A stretch of 64,000 bases of DNA from Taishania sp965247975 (lineage in GTDB: Bacteria > Bacteroidota > Bacteroidia > Flavobacteriales_D > Crocinitomicaceae). The notes below the pieces were generated by a model, which was given only the letters and a program-made list of their open reading frames with translations, ran no database searches and was not told where the DNA came from. Location: NCBI GenBank assembly GCA_965247975.1, contig OZ252050.1:1116001-1180000 (forward strand), written 5' to 3'. Below, one piece after another: positions 8,840-17,972 of this stretch. The position numbers and the translations under genes are program-made. How positions within the stretch are numbered: position 1 is the stretch's first letter; each line of letters begins with the position of its first letter.

Positions 8840-8861
8840 TTTTTCCTTAAGATTTCGAGAA

Positions 8862-8893
8862 AACTTAGTAAGCATGAGCTTGCTAAGTTTTTC
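8862..8893 (+). terminator. Terminator after the COX24-like gene
   Basis: A 12-bp stem, AACTTAGTAAGC with GCTTGCTAAGTT (one G-U pair), with a 4-nt loop and a T-rich tail. It lies 22 nt past the stop codon and 27 nt before rng. Confidence 0.8.
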
Positions 8894-8919
8894 TGTTTAA
8901 TAATATTAAATAAGCTTTC

Positions 8920-10467
8920 GTGAGTTTAGAACTAGTAGTCGATGTTCGTGAGAACGGCATCTGGCTTGCTCTAATGCGTGATGGCAAACTAATTGAACTG
9001 CATGAGGAACAAGGCAATGCAGACTATGCTGTAGGTGATATTTACCTGGGTAAAGTGCGCAAAGTTGTTCCTAGTTTGAATGCAGCTTTTGTGGATGTAG
9101 GATACGAAAAAGATGCATTTTTGCATTATTTGGACCTTGGACCACAATTTAATTCCCTCAATAAGTTCGCTAAAGATACGCTTCGAGGCAAGCAAAACGT
9201 TTCAGATCTTCTTTATTTTAAAACAGAAAAAGACATACCAAAAGACGGGAAAATTAGTGAAGTAGTTTCTTCATCTTCTCCCATCCTCGTGCAAGTAGCA
9301 AAAGAACCAATTTCAAGTAAAGGTCCTCGACTTTGTACTGAAATCACACTTGCTGGTAGGTATTTAGTGCTTGTCCCTTTTTCTGATAAGATTTCCATTT
9401 CTCAAAAAATCAAGGAATCAGCTGAAAGAGAACGTTTAAAAGGAATAATGGATACGATTATCCCGAAAAATTTTGGGGTAATTATTCGAACTGTTGCAGA
9501 AAAGAAAAAGGTTGAAGAACTTGATCAAGATCTCAAAAACTTGCTCGAGAAGTGGAAAACTATGTACGCAAACCTTAAGAATGCGACGCCTCCAAAACGT
9601 GTGTTGGGAGAATTGGAGAAAACTTCTTCGATTTTAAGAGATATGTTGAATGCGGATTTTACCAATATTCACATCAACGACCAAGCGACCTTTGATGAAA
9701 TGCGTGAATACGTGAGTAATATTGCTCCTGGTCGTGAGAAAATCTTGAAATTCTACGATCAGAAAATCAATATTTTCGAGCGTTTTGGCGTGAACAAGCA
9801 AATAAAATCTCTTTTTGGTAAAAAAGTTCCTCTTCCAAGTGGTGGATATTTGATCATCGAGCATACGGAAGCCATGCACGTGGTGGATGTGAATTCAGGG
9901 AATCGCAAAGGTGCGGATGGACAAGAAAGCAATGCCTTGTCTACCAACATGGAAGCGGCTGAAGAAATTGCTCGTGTGTTGCAATTGCGCGATATGGGTG
10001 GAATTATTTGCATCGATTTTATTGATATGCATGATCGTGCCAATAACAAGGCACTTTATGACCATTTGAAAGTCGTGATGCAATCAGATCGGGCGAAACA
10101 TAATATTTTGCCTCCATCTAAATTTGGTGTTGTTGAAATTACACGTCAACGTGTTCGACCAGAAACGGATATTAAGACAGCTGAAACTTGTCCGACTTGT
10201 AAAGGAACAGGAGAAGTTCAAGCAAGTATTTTGTTTGCAGAAGAAATTGAAAATAACTTGAATTATTTGATCGCTGACCGCAAAGAAAAAGGGGTTACGT
10301 TGATCGTTCATCCATACCTTGAGTCGCATTTTAAACGTGGAATCTTTTCAAAACAAGTGAAATGGTTCTTCAAATACAAAAAATGGATTCCAGTTCGTGG
10401 GGTAACAGATAGCCATTTGTTACAATATTCATTCGTAAATAAAGAGAATAAAGAAATTGCACTCTGA
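8920..10467 (+). CDS. rng: Ribonuclease G/E family endoribonuclease
   Basis: 515 aa starting with GTG at 8920 (MSLELVVDVRENG). Residues about 35-135 hold the S1 RNA-binding domain (DIYLGKVRKVVPSLNAAFVD). The catalytic DNase I-like region carries the two metal-binding aspartates in VVDVNSGNR and IICIDFIDM. The zinc-link CPTCKGTG, which holds the dimer together, is near residue 427. It processes rRNA and turns over mRNA in the cytoplasm. The length matches RNase G rather than RNase E, since there is no long degradosome tail. recX begins 2 nt after its stop. Confidence 0.95.
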   Translation: MSLELVVDVRENGIWLALMRDGKLIELHEEQGNADYAVGDIYLGKVRKVVPSLNAAFVDVGYEKDAFLHYLDLGPQFNSLNKFAKDTLRGKQNVSDLLYFKTEKDIPKDGKISEVVSSSSPILVQVAKEPISSKGPRLCTEITLAGRYLVLVPFSDKISISQKIKESAERERLKGIMDTIIPKNFGVIIRTVAEKKKVEELDQDLKNLLEKWKTMYANLKNATPPKRVLGELEKTSSILRDMLNADFTNIHINDQATFDEMREYVSNIAPGREKILKFYDQKINIFERFGVNKQIKSLFGKKVPLPSGGYLIIEHTEAMHVVDVNSGNRKGADGQESNALSTNMEAAEEIARVLQLRDMGGIICIDFIDMHDRANNKALYDHLKVVMQSDRAKHNILPPSKFGVVEITRQRVRPETDIKTAETCPTCKGTGEVQASILFAEEIENNLNYLIADRKEKGVTLIVHPYLESHFKRGIFSKQVKWFFKYKKWIPVRGVTDSHLLQYSFVNKENKEIAL

Positions 10468-10468
10468 C

Positions 10469-10954
10469 ATGAAGTCGGAGTGCAAATACTCGTTTTTGGA
10501 GGCCAAAGCAAAGATTGAATCTTTCTGTGCTTACCAAGAACGTTGTCATTACGAAGTATCAATGCGCTTGCAAAGTTGGGGAATTGTTGGTGAACAACAA
10601 GATCAATTAATTGCTGATTTAATTACCAATCGGTTCTTAGACGAAGAACGTTTTGCGGAGAGTTTTGCTTCCGGTAAATTCAGAATCAAACGATGGGGCA
10701 AAATTAAAATTCGGCAACACCTAAAAAAACGCTTTATTTCGGAATATTCAATCAAAAAAGGATTAGCTGTTATTGATGATTCTGATTACATGGGAACTTT
10801 ATATTCTTTGGCTGCTATCAAAACGATTGCCTTGGACAGAGAAAAAGATCCTTGGGTAAAAAAAGCAAAAATAGTTCGTTATCTCTCTTCAAAAGGGTAC
10901 GAGCAAGATTTGATCTTTGATGTTTTGGAAGAAATTGACAAACGGGATTTTTGA
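10469..10954 (+). CDS. recX: RecX family regulatory protein
   Basis: 161 aa from ATG 10469, just after the rng stop; a TTG at 10457 overlapping rng is a less likely start. The protein has the RecX three-helix repeat pattern: CAYQERCHYEVSMRLQSWG, FLDEERFAESFASGKFRIKRWG, then KIRQHLKKRFISEYSIKKGL. RecX modulates RecA filaments. Here recA is not adjacent; in many Bacteroidota recX follows an RNase G gene or stands alone. A translation-coupled rng-recX pair is inferred. Confidence 0.88.
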   Translation: MKSECKYSFLEAKAKIESFCAYQERCHYEVSMRLQSWGIVGEQQDQLIADLITNRFLDEERFAESFASGKFRIKRWGKIKIRQHLKKRFISEYSIKKGLAVIDDSDYMGTLYSLAAIKTIALDREKDPWVKKAKIVRYLSSKGYEQDLIFDVLEEIDKRDF

Positions 10955-11014
10955 CTTGTCTCAAACTTACCACAAGATTCAAGTTTGAATAAATGAACAT
11001 AATCATCAACTTAA

Positions 11015-11353
11015 TTTTTAAACATTAAGGAACCAAGGGAAATAAGAGTTTGTGGTTGACATGGTTTGTATAATTTAGGTCGCCTGCGGCGTTAAGAGAA
11101 AGATATTTGCTAAATGAAGCTTCTTAAATAACCGCAAGGTTTAACTTCGTTGCAGCTTCGCAGTGTTCCTTAATTTTTACACCAACAACACAGCGACAAG
11201 ATAAAACCTTTTGTACATAATTATTTTGGGGTTTATAAGATAAATTGATTTTCCCGTTCCGATAGCCATAGGAATCGGGACAAGCTGTCGCTGCGCGGTC
11301 CTTTATGATCTTCATTGACTTCGTCGCTGCTGCGCGGTCCTTAATGTTAAAAA
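11015..11353. repeat. MITE-like non-coding element, copy A
   Basis: Ends in inverted repeats: TTTTTAAACATTAAGGA at 11015-11031 and TCCTTAATGTTAAAAA at 11338-11353. Interior blocks match copy B (37618-37886) at about 80 percent: the GGGAAATAAG...TTGAC block (11037-11060), the GCCTGCGGCGTTAAGAGA block (11082-11110) and the CTTAAATAACCGCAAGG block (11123-11140). There is no credible ORF. Confidence 0.6.
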
Positions 11354-11377
11354 TTCAAATACATCAAGATTGTATTG

Positions 11378-11411
11378 TTTGTTTTTCAACTTTATTTTTT
11401 TCTTACTTTTA
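11378..11411 (+). promoter_or_regulatory. Probable promoter of the secreted hydrolase gene
   Basis: TTTG at 11378-11381, a 22-nt spacer and TACTTTTA at 11404-11411. This is one mismatch from TAnnTTTG and 24 nt before ATG 11436. Confidence 0.5.
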
Positions 11412-11435
11412 AGCAAAACATTAAACTACTTCATC

Positions 11436-12791
11436 ATGTTAACGCGCGTCATTTTCAGCATTTTTTTTAGTGTTACATTCCTATGTTTATTTGCACAAGT
11501 TGGACACAACACTTTCACATTTAACGATCCAACAAGAACGGGAGGATTTGGCTCTGGTGGTGGTTCGGGACGTCAAATTCAGACAGAAATTTATTACCCA
11601 GCAGCAACAGCTGGAGAAGATGTTGCAATCATTCCGGGTGAATATCCTGTGATTGTTTTTGGTCATGGATTTGTCATGTCGTGGGATGCTTATGCCAATA
11701 TTTGGGAACATTACACCGCTTTAGGTTACATTGTGGCCTTTCCAAGAACAGAAGGTGGTATTTTACCAAATCATGGTGATTTTGGGATGGATTTAAGTTT
11801 GATTGCCAATTCGATAGCACAATTAAATACTAATATGAGTTCTGTTTTATATGGAAGTATTTCTCCAAACACTGCTATTGTTGGTCATTCAATGGGTGGA
11901 GGAGCAACGATTTTAGCTGGAGCAAATAATACCACAATCAAAGCTATTGTTGGCTTGGCGCCAGCGGAAACAAATCCATCAGCGATCGCTGCTGCAGCGC
12001 TTGTGAATGTTCCGGCGCTCATTTTATCGGGAAGCGAAGATGGAGTAACTCCTCCTGATGAACATCACGTGCCAATCTATGATGCACTTGCTAGTTTATG
12101 TAAATCGTTTGGGAGTATCACCGGCGGTGGACATTGTTACTTCGCAAATACAAATACCAATTGCGATTTTGGTGAATTGACAACCATTTTTAATGTCACA
12201 ATCAATCGTGCGCAACAGCATGCTCGCACGTTTATGGTGTTAGATCCATTTTTAGCGTATCATCTGAAGGAAGATTGCGCTTCGAAAGAGGAATTTTTGA
12301 ATGTCATGAACACGAATCCGCTTGGGCTTGTCAATCAATCGACATGCGTTCCGAATCCAATTCCAACAATTTCGCAGAATGGACAAACCCTTTCCACCGC
12401 TGTGTTTGGCGATCAATATCAGTGGTTGCTAGATGGAAATGAAATTGTTGGAGCAAACCAGCAAGATTATGTTGTTTCGCAAAACGGTGGTTACCAAGTG
12501 GAAGTCACATATGCTGATGGATGTTCCAACGTAAGTGCTGTATTTAATGTAAACAGTAATTCAATTGGTGAAGAAGCACTTGTTGTTTATACCATTTCTC
12601 CAAATCCATCTGAGGGCAAATACTACATTAAAAATGATTCAAACAAATTGTTCGAACTAACAGTCTATGCAGCTCAAGGTGGAAAAATAGCAACTCAAAA
12701 AACAAATTCACTCATCGATTTATCTGACTTTGAAGCTGGTATTTATTTTGTTGAACTCGAAAAACACATGTATCGTCTACTTAAGAAATAG
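11436..12791 (+). CDS. Secreted alpha/beta hydrolase, PETase/cutinase-like, with type IX sorting domain
   Basis: 451 aa from ATG 11436; the open frame extends to a TTG at 11370, which would spoil the signal peptide. Residues 1-21 are a signal peptide. Residues about 48-300 form the hydrolase, with nucleophile S152 in VGHSMGGGAT, D202 in LSGSEDGVTPP and H233 in ITGGGHCYF. The order and local sequence resemble dienelactone/PET-hydrolase-type esterases (PVIVFGHGF, NVPALILSG). Residues about 320-370 look Ig-like, and the C-terminus (about 378-451) is a Por secretion tail (YTISPNPSEGKYYI). It is probably exported by the type IX system; the natural substrate is unknown. Confidence 0.85.
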   Translation: MLTRVIFSIFFSVTFLCLFAQVGHNTFTFNDPTRTGGFGSGGGSGRQIQTEIYYPAATAGEDVAIIPGEYPVIVFGHGFVMSWDAYANIWEHYTALGYIVAFPRTEGGILPNHGDFGMDLSLIANSIAQLNTNMSSVLYGSISPNTAIVGHSMGGGATILAGANNTTIKAIVGLAPAETNPSAIAAAALVNVPALILSGSEDGVTPPDEHHVPIYDALASLCKSFGSITGGGHCYFANTNTNCDFGELTTIFNVTINRAQQHARTFMVLDPFLAYHLKEDCASKEEFLNVMNTNPLGLVNQSTCVPNPIPTISQNGQTLSTAVFGDQYQWLLDGNEIVGANQQDYVVSQNGGYQVEVTYADGCSNVSAVFNVNSNSIGEEALVVYTISPNPSEGKYYIKNDSNKLFELTVYAAQGGKIATQKTNSLIDLSDFEAGIYFVELEKHMYRLLKK

Positions 12792-12878
12792 GCTGTATTT
12801 CTAAGAGATTTACGCTTCTTCATGCATCTTCTTGAAATTGAAACGAATAATTTCATGGAGCTATGTGCATAAAATCCT

Positions 12879-12886
12879 TATATTTG
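12879..12886 (+). promoter_or_regulatory. -7 element upstream of pyrH
   Basis: TATATTTG matches TAnnTTTG and lies 28 nt before the pyrH ATG at 12915. No convincing TTG is found at the right distance upstream. Confidence 0.5.
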
Positions 12887-12914
12887 CCCCGTTCCAAAAA
12901 ACCAAAAACGAGCG

Positions 12915-13622
12915 ATGAAATACAAGAGAATTCTTCTGAAACTAAGCGGCGAATCATTGATGGGTGAAAAACAATTCGGGATTGATAACAATCGTTTGAA
13001 TTTGTACGCAGCTCAAATTAAAGAAATCGTTGAAGGGGGAGTAGAAGTTGCCATTGTTATTGGTGGTGGAAATATTTTTCGTGGCGTTCAAGCAGAAGAA
13101 GGTGGAATGGATCGTACGCATGGAGATTACATGGGAATGTTAGCAACCATGATTAATGCAATGGCATTACAAGCAGCCATGGAAGCAGCAGGATTGGAAT
13201 CGCGTTTGCAATCTGCCATCGAAATGAAAGAAATTTCTGAACCGTACATTCGCCGAAGAGCTGTGAGACACCTAGAAAAAGGACGTGTAGTGATTTTTGG
13301 AGCTGGAACAGGAAATCCATTTTTCACTACAGATTCAGCAGCTTCTTTACGAGCAATTGAAATCAATGCAGATGTTATTTTGAAAGGGACACGCGTCGAT
13401 GGGATTTACACTGCTGATCCAGAAAAAAATCCAGATGCGGTGAAATACGATACAATTAGTTTCGACGATGTTTATGCCAACGGATTGAAAGTAATGGACA
13501 TGACCGCTTTTACTTTGTGCAAAGAAAACGATTTGCCTATCATTGTTTTTGACATGGATACCCCAGGAAATTTGAAAAAATTGATGGATGGAGAGCAAGT
13601 TGGCACAATTGTTCGTAACTAG
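12915..13622 (+). CDS. pyrH: UMP kinase
   Basis: 235 aa, standard bacterial hexameric UMP kinase of the amino-acid-kinase fold. It phosphorylates UMP to UDP with ATP. Motifs: RILLKLSGESLMG at the N-terminus, VIGGGNIFRG, RRAVRHLEKGRVVIFGAGTGNPFFTTDSAA and KGTRVDGIYTADPEKNP. It is followed after 29 nt by frr, the usual bacterial pair. Confidence 0.97.
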   Translation: MKYKRILLKLSGESLMGEKQFGIDNNRLNLYAAQIKEIVEGGVEVAIVIGGGNIFRGVQAEEGGMDRTHGDYMGMLATMINAMALQAAMEAAGLESRLQSAIEMKEISEPYIRRRAVRHLEKGRVVIFGAGTGNPFFTTDSAASLRAIEINADVILKGTRVDGIYTADPEKNPDAVKYDTISFDDVYANGLKVMDMTAFTLCKENDLPIIVFDMDTPGNLKKLMDGEQVGTIVRN

Positions 13623-13651
13623 ATTTCGTTTAAATACTTTTTTTTAAGACC

Positions 13652-14215
13652 ATGACAGAAGAATTGAATATGATTTATGACGAATTGAAATCGTCGAACC
13701 AGAAATCAATCGTTCACTTAGAAAATGAACTTGCCAAAGTACGCGCAGGTAAAGCTACACCTTCCATGCTTGCGAGCGTGATGGTTGATTATTACGGCAC
13801 ACCAACACCAATACAACAAGTTGCGAATGTGGCGACTGTTGATGCACGAACGATTACTGTTCAACCATGGGAAAAGTCCATGCTCAATGAAATTTCGAAA
13901 GGAATTATCAATTCGAATTTGGGATTCGCACCGCAAAATAATGGGGAAGTAATCATCATTTCTGTTCCACCGTTGACAGAAGAACGTCGCCGTGAATTGG
14001 TTAAGAAAGCCAAAGCAGAAGGTGAACACGCAAAAGTGGGAGTTCGCAACAACCGAAAAGATGCCTTGGACATGGTAAAAGATTTGAAAGCTGATGGTTT
14101 ATCGGAAGATATGGCCAAAGATGCGGAAGGTCAAGTTCAAATTATCACAGACAGCTACATCAAAAAAGTAGATGAGATTTTTGAATTGAAAGAGAAAGAT
14201 ATTATGACAATATAA
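13652..14215 (+). CDS. frr: Ribosome recycling factor
   Basis: 187 aa, normal RRF length. It works with EF-G to split post-termination ribosomes. Family motifs visible: LAKVRAGKATPSML, YYGTPTPIQQVANV, the WEKSM segment, PPLTEERRRELVKKAKAEGE and the C-terminal helix with VDEIFELKEKDIM. It is co-directional with pyrH, 29 nt upstream. Confidence 0.97.
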   Translation: MTEELNMIYDELKSSNQKSIVHLENELAKVRAGKATPSMLASVMVDYYGTPTPIQQVANVATVDARTITVQPWEKSMLNEISKGIINSNLGFAPQNNGEVIIISVPPLTEERRRELVKKAKAEGEHAKVGVRNNRKDALDMVKDLKADGLSEDMAKDAEGQVQIITDSYIKKVDEIFELKEKDIMTI

Positions 14216-14257
14216 GGATTGATTAATCATTCCTCATTCAACATTTTTCATTCATAA

Positions 14258-14965
14258 TTACCTAAAAATCCAAGGTAGCACTCCCGAAATTTGATTCAAG
14301 TCAAGCACGCGCCATTCTCCTTTTTTTGCAGGACGTTTGTCGGCTGGATCAAAATGAATGGCATGCATACCAAATCGTAAAGCACCCAAAACATCAACCT
14401 CGTAGTCGTCGCCGATCATAACCGATTCGTTTGGTTTGGCTCCAGTTTTTTCAATGGCATGCGCGAAAATTTCTTTGTTTGGCTTGTTTGCACCTGCTTC
14501 TTCTGAGCATAAGATCAAGTCGAAGTATTGAGTCAAATCGCTTTTTTCCAGCTTAATATGTTGCACTTCTTTGAATCCATTCGTGATGATATGCATTTGA
14601 TAACCTAATTTTTTTAGGTACGAAAGCGATTCGTGTGCATTCGGGAAAAGCGATGTTTGTTGCGGTGAAATTGTTACATAGCCATGATCAAAATAGGCTG
14701 CAAGTTCCTCATCCTGAATATTGAATTTCGAAAATGTTTCACTAAAACGTGCTGTGCGCAGTTCCTCCTTGGATATTTTTCCTTTTCCGTAATCGTGCCA
14801 AAGCAAACTGTTTTGTTGTTTATAAACGCGATGAAATTTCTCGAAACTTGGAATTTTTTCAATCAATTGCTTTTCTTCAAACAAATGCTTGAGTGCATTT
14901 TCAGAATTTTTCTCAAAATCCCAAAGGGTTCGGTCTAGGTCAAAAAAGAGGTGAAAGTTAGACAT
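14258..14965 (-). CDS. YjjG-type HAD nucleotidase
   Basis: 235 aa HAD-superfamily hydrolase. Motif I is FFDLDRTLWDF, motif II IITNGF, motif III includes K180 in the GANKPNKEIF segment and motif IV is IGDDYEVDVLGA. The all-helical cap between about 15 and 85 and the overall sequence match the YjjG family, which removes phosphate from noncanonical pyrimidine nucleotides (house-cleaning). The start overlaps the upstream membrane-protein gene by 8 nt. Together with upp this makes a three-gene minus-strand unit with a pyrimidine theme. Confidence 0.85.
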   Translation of the reverse strand: MSNFHLFFDLDRTLWDFEKNSENALKHLFEEKQLIEKIPSFEKFHRVYKQQNSLLWHDYGKGKISKEELRTARFSETFSKFNIQDEELAAYFDHGYVTISPQQTSLFPNAHESLSYLKKLGYQMHIITNGFKEVQHIKLEKSDLTQYFDLILCSEEAGANKPNKEIFAHAIEKTGAKPNESVMIGDDYEVDVLGALRFGMHAIHFDPADKRPAKKGEWRVLDLNQISGVLPWIFR

Positions 14966-15428
14966 TGTGTTTTACCAAATAGACCAATCCAGTCATGATA
15001 ATTCCATTGAAAAAAATACCCAAGCAAATTAACGGAAATGTGATTTTTCGCTTGCCATAAAACTTAGCGACAATCATTGAGCCAATCGGAATGGACAAAA
15101 AGAAAGGTGCCCAAAAAGTAATTCCGATGATTCCAAGCTTCATCTTAATTCGAATCAAAAAACGATTCATTCGCGTAAATTTCTTTTTTTCTACGTAAGG
15201 TTTGTTTTGTGCTTTCGCTTGTTCTATTGCTAAATGTTTTTTTCGAGCTGCCCGATGAATGAAAAACTCCGCACTGAAATAGAAAACTGCAGCACCGAAA
15301 ATGGCTCCAGCGCAAGCTGCTAAATAGGCTTCAACAAAAGTTAATTTTAGAACAGGTCCTGAAAAAGGAGCGAACATAAATTTAACGGTAGAAGCCAAGA
15401 AAATCGTAATTATTCCTCCCCAGTTCAT
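14958..15428 (-). CDS. Small integral membrane protein of unknown function
   Basis: 156 aa. Four hydrophobic segments are visible, roughly residues 4-26, 30-54, 95-120 and 125-150, with a basic cytoplasmic loop (about 57-92) rich in Lys and Arg. The pattern LGIIGITFWAPFFLSIPIGSMIVAKFYG is weakly like small multidrug-export or SNARE-associated (DedA-like) proteins, but I do not recognise a specific family. It lies 1 nt after upp and overlaps the YjjG-like gene, so it is co-transcribed with them. Confidence 0.75.
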   Translation of the reverse strand: MNWGGIITIFLASTVKFMFAPFSGPVLKLTFVEAYLAACAGAIFGAAVFYFSAEFFIHRAARKKHLAIEQAKAQNKPYVEKKKFTRMNRFLIRIKMKLGIIGITFWAPFFLSIPIGSMIVAKFYGKRKITFPLICLGIFFNGIIMTGLVYLVKHNV

Positions 15429-15429
15429 A

Positions 15430-16077
15430 TTAAATTTTTACGCCGTAAGCCAAGTCACCGGCATCGCCTAAACCTGGAACAATATAAGATTGTGCTGTTA
15501 ACTCTTCGTCAATCGCTCCTACCCAAATTTCAGCAGTATCAGGTAAATGATCTTTTAAATAAATGAGAGCTTCTGGCGCTGCGATGGCAGAAACAACATG
15601 AATTTTAGATGGTTTTCCTTGACGCAAAAGCGCTTTGTAAACCATTGCCATGGAACTTCCAGTAGCCAACATGGGATCCGAAATGATAACTACTTTTCCG
15701 TCCAAAGATGGAGCAGCCATGTATTCCACGTAAATTTCAAAATCCTCGGCTGTTGAATGTTTGCGATAGGCTGATACAAATGCACTTTCGGCACGATCAA
15801 AATAATTTAGAAGTCCCAAATGCATGCCCAAACCTGCACGAAGAATGGTTGCCAAAACGGGTTGATCGACCAACTGATGCGTTTTTGCTTCACCCAAAGG
15901 AGTGGTCACAAAAACATCTTTGTATTCCAAGGTTTTGGATAATTCATACGCCAAAATTTCGGATACTCGCTCCAAATTTCTTCGGAAACGCATGGGATCT
16001 TTTTGAATGTTAATGTCTCTTAGTTCGGCTAAAAAAGTACCGAAAATGGAATTTTTTTGTGAAAAATCGTGAACCAT
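15430..16077 (-). CDS. upp: Uracil phosphoribosyltransferase
   Basis: 215 aa. It converts uracil and PRPP to UMP in pyrimidine salvage. The PRPP loop is seen as VIISDPMLATGSSM, and the uracil-binding tail as YIVPGLGDAGDLAYG. RAGLGMHLGLL is also typical. The N-terminus is slightly divergent from the enterobacterial form but usual for Bacteroidota. It is first in a tight minus-strand unit with a membrane protein and a YjjG-like phosphatase, and divergent from the ABC exporter gene. Confidence 0.94.
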   Translation of the reverse strand: MVHDFSQKNSIFGTFLAELRDINIQKDPMRFRRNLERVSEILAYELSKTLEYKDVFVTTPLGEAKTHQLVDQPVLATILRAGLGMHLGLLNYFDRAESAFVSAYRKHSTAEDFEIYVEYMAAPSLDGKVVIISDPMLATGSSMAMVYKALLRQGKPSKIHVVSAIAAPEALIYLKDHLPDTAEIWVGAIDEELTAQSYIVPGLGDAGDLAYGVKI

Positions 16078-16183
16078 GTATTTGTTTTAGGTAAAAATAA
16101 TGCAAATCATCGATATTTCATGCGCTGTTAGCTTTCTTTGTGAAATTAGGGGATAAAATAAAGCAAAAAGTTTGTTTTTTGGG

Positions 16184-16191
16184 TAAATTTG
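16184..16191 (+). promoter_or_regulatory. -7 element immediately before the first ABC exporter gene
   Basis: TAAATTTG matches TAnnTTTG and ends 7 nt before ATG 16199. If used, the transcript would have almost no leader. Confidence 0.4.
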
Positions 16192-16198
16192 CAACCTC

Positions 16199-17959
16199 AT
16201 GTCAAACAAGAAAAGTTTAAATTTTAAGGTATTCAAGCGTCTGTTAAGTTATGCAAAATCCTACAAAGGATATTTGGCAATTGCCGCAATAACTACCTTG
16301 ATTCTAGCACTTTTAAGTCCCGGGCGCGTCATGCTCATGGGCGAAATGGTAAACGATTACATCGCCAAAGGACAAAATGAGAAGTTATTGCTTTTCTGGA
16401 CGCTCGCCATTGTCGGAATTTTAATCGTAGAAAGTTTGTTGCAATTTTTGGCGAGTTATTATGCTAGTTTGCTTGCACAATCTGTGATTTTTGACCTTAG
16501 AACAAAACTTTTTAGACACTTGTTGGGCTTCCGAATGAAGTATTTTGATAAAAATTCTATCGGTGGATTGGTCACCCGACTTGTGAGCGATTTGGAAGCA
16601 ATCACAGAAGTCTTCTCAGCTGGATTAATGAACATTGCGGGCGATTTATTGATGCTTTTTATCACTGTATTTTTGATGTTTTATACGAATTGGCAACTTA
16701 CGTTGTATGTGCTTATTCCAATTCCCATTTTGCTTTTTGCAACACGCATTTTCGCCAAAGCCATGAGTAAATCATTTCAGCTTGAAAGCACTCAAGTCGG
16801 AAAATTAAATGCGTTTGTGCAAGAGCGACTCACGGGTATGAACTTGGTTCAACTATTTAATCGGCAGAAAAAAGAATACACAAAGTTTACCGAAATAAAT
16901 GCAGGTCATCGAGAAGCGCATATCAAAGCAATTTGGGCCAACTCCATTTTCTTTCCATTTGTTGAAATTTTAAGTTCGCTTTCCATCGCATTTTTATATG
17001 TGATCATTGTGTTCAATTTGAATTCTGATGTTTCCATGACAGACAAATTTGGCGAAATCACGGCTTTTACGTTTTGGATTCAAATGATGTATAGACCAAT
17101 TCGTCAGTTGGCTGATCGATTTAATGTCTTGCAACGAGGAACTGTTCGTGCTGAACGCGTTTTCGAAACCATCGACCTTCAAGATCAAGTGCAAAACGCA
17201 GGAAAATCAACCTATTGTGACTTTGAAGGCGACATAAAATTGAACGATGTTTATTTTGCATATAACGACGAAGATTGGGTTTTGAAAAACATCAATCTGA
17301 AAATTGAGGCTGGAAAAAGTGTAGCATTTGTTGGGGCAACGGGCGCTGGAAAAACTTCCATCGTGAATTTACTCGGGAGATTCTACGAATACCAAAAAGG
17401 GTTTATCACGATCTCGGGAGTTGACATCACGGAATTGGAATTGTCTTATTTGCGAAAAAACATTGCCATTGTTTTGCAAGACGTATTTCTATTTTCGGAC
17501 ACGATTTTAAACAACATCACACTTCGGGATAAATCGATTTCAAAGGAACAAGTTATTGAAGCTGCGAAAGCGGTTGGAGCACACGAATTCATCATGCGTT
17601 TACCGAATGATTACGATTACGAAGTTGGAGAAAGAGGAGGAGTTTTATCGGTTGGTCAACGTCAATTACTGGCGTTTATTCGCGCTTATGTCTACAATCC
17701 AAGCATTTTAATTTTGGATGAAGCAACTTCATCGGTCGACAATGAATCTGAAGCGATGATTCAACGTGCCACGGAGTTATTGACCAAAGGCAGAACTTCG
17801 ATTTTGATTGCGCATCGATTGTCAACTATTCAAAATGCTGACAAAATTGTGGTGTTGGAAAAAGGTGAAATCATGGAGCAAGGAACCCATCAAGAACTTT
17901 TAGCAACAGATGGTTATTATAAAAAGTTGTTTGATATGCAATTTACAGGGGAATTATGA
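16199..17959 (+). CDS. ABC exporter, fused membrane and ATPase domains (MsbA-like)
   Basis: 586 aa half-transporter. Six membrane helices lie in residues 15-320. The nucleotide-binding domain spans about 340-580, with Walker A GATGAGKTS, Q-loop VLQDVFLFSDT, Walker B ILILDEATSSVD and H-loop IAHRLST. The signature is LSVGQRQ instead of the usual LSGGQ, a substitution also found in other bacterial exporters of this type. It acts as a homodimer or with a partner; lipid or drug export is the family range, but the substrate cannot be read from sequence. It stands alone downstream of the divergent upp. Confidence 0.93.
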   Translation: MSNKKSLNFKVFKRLLSYAKSYKGYLAIAAITTLILALLSPGRVMLMGEMVNDYIAKGQNEKLLLFWTLAIVGILIVESLLQFLASYYASLLAQSVIFDLRTKLFRHLLGFRMKYFDKNSIGGLVTRLVSDLEAITEVFSAGLMNIAGDLLMLFITVFLMFYTNWQLTLYVLIPIPILLFATRIFAKAMSKSFQLESTQVGKLNAFVQERLTGMNLVQLFNRQKKEYTKFTEINAGHREAHIKAIWANSIFFPFVEILSSLSIAFLYVIIVFNLNSDVSMTDKFGEITAFTFWIQMMYRPIRQLADRFNVLQRGTVRAERVFETIDLQDQVQNAGKSTYCDFEGDIKLNDVYFAYNDEDWVLKNINLKIEAGKSVAFVGATGAGKTSIVNLLGRFYEYQKGFITISGVDITELELSYLRKNIAIVLQDVFLFSDTILNNITLRDKSISKEQVIEAAKAVGAHEFIMRLPNDYDYEVGERGGVLSVGQRQLLAFIRAYVYNPSILILDEATSSVDNESEAMIQRATELLTKGRTSILIAHRLSTIQNADKIVVLEKGEIMEQGTHQELLATDGYYKKLFDMQFTGEL

Positions 17960-17972
17960 ATTTTGAATTTTC

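Larger units (their letters stand above)
10955..11435 (+). other. Intergenic region with a MITE-like element
   Basis: No convincing gene. It begins with a weak inverted repeat (TCAAACTT at 10961 with AAGTTTGA at 10981) that lacks a T-run. Positions 11015-11353 hold copy A of a repeat family listed separately. The last part carries the promoter of the secreted hydrolase gene. Confidence 0.6.

Noticed and set aside
10961..10988. Terminator after recX
   Set aside because: The 8-bp inverted repeat has no T-run on either strand direction that would fit.
11124..11315. 63-codon minus-strand ORF
   Set aside because: Lies wholly inside the MITE-like copy A and has no family resemblance or promoter.
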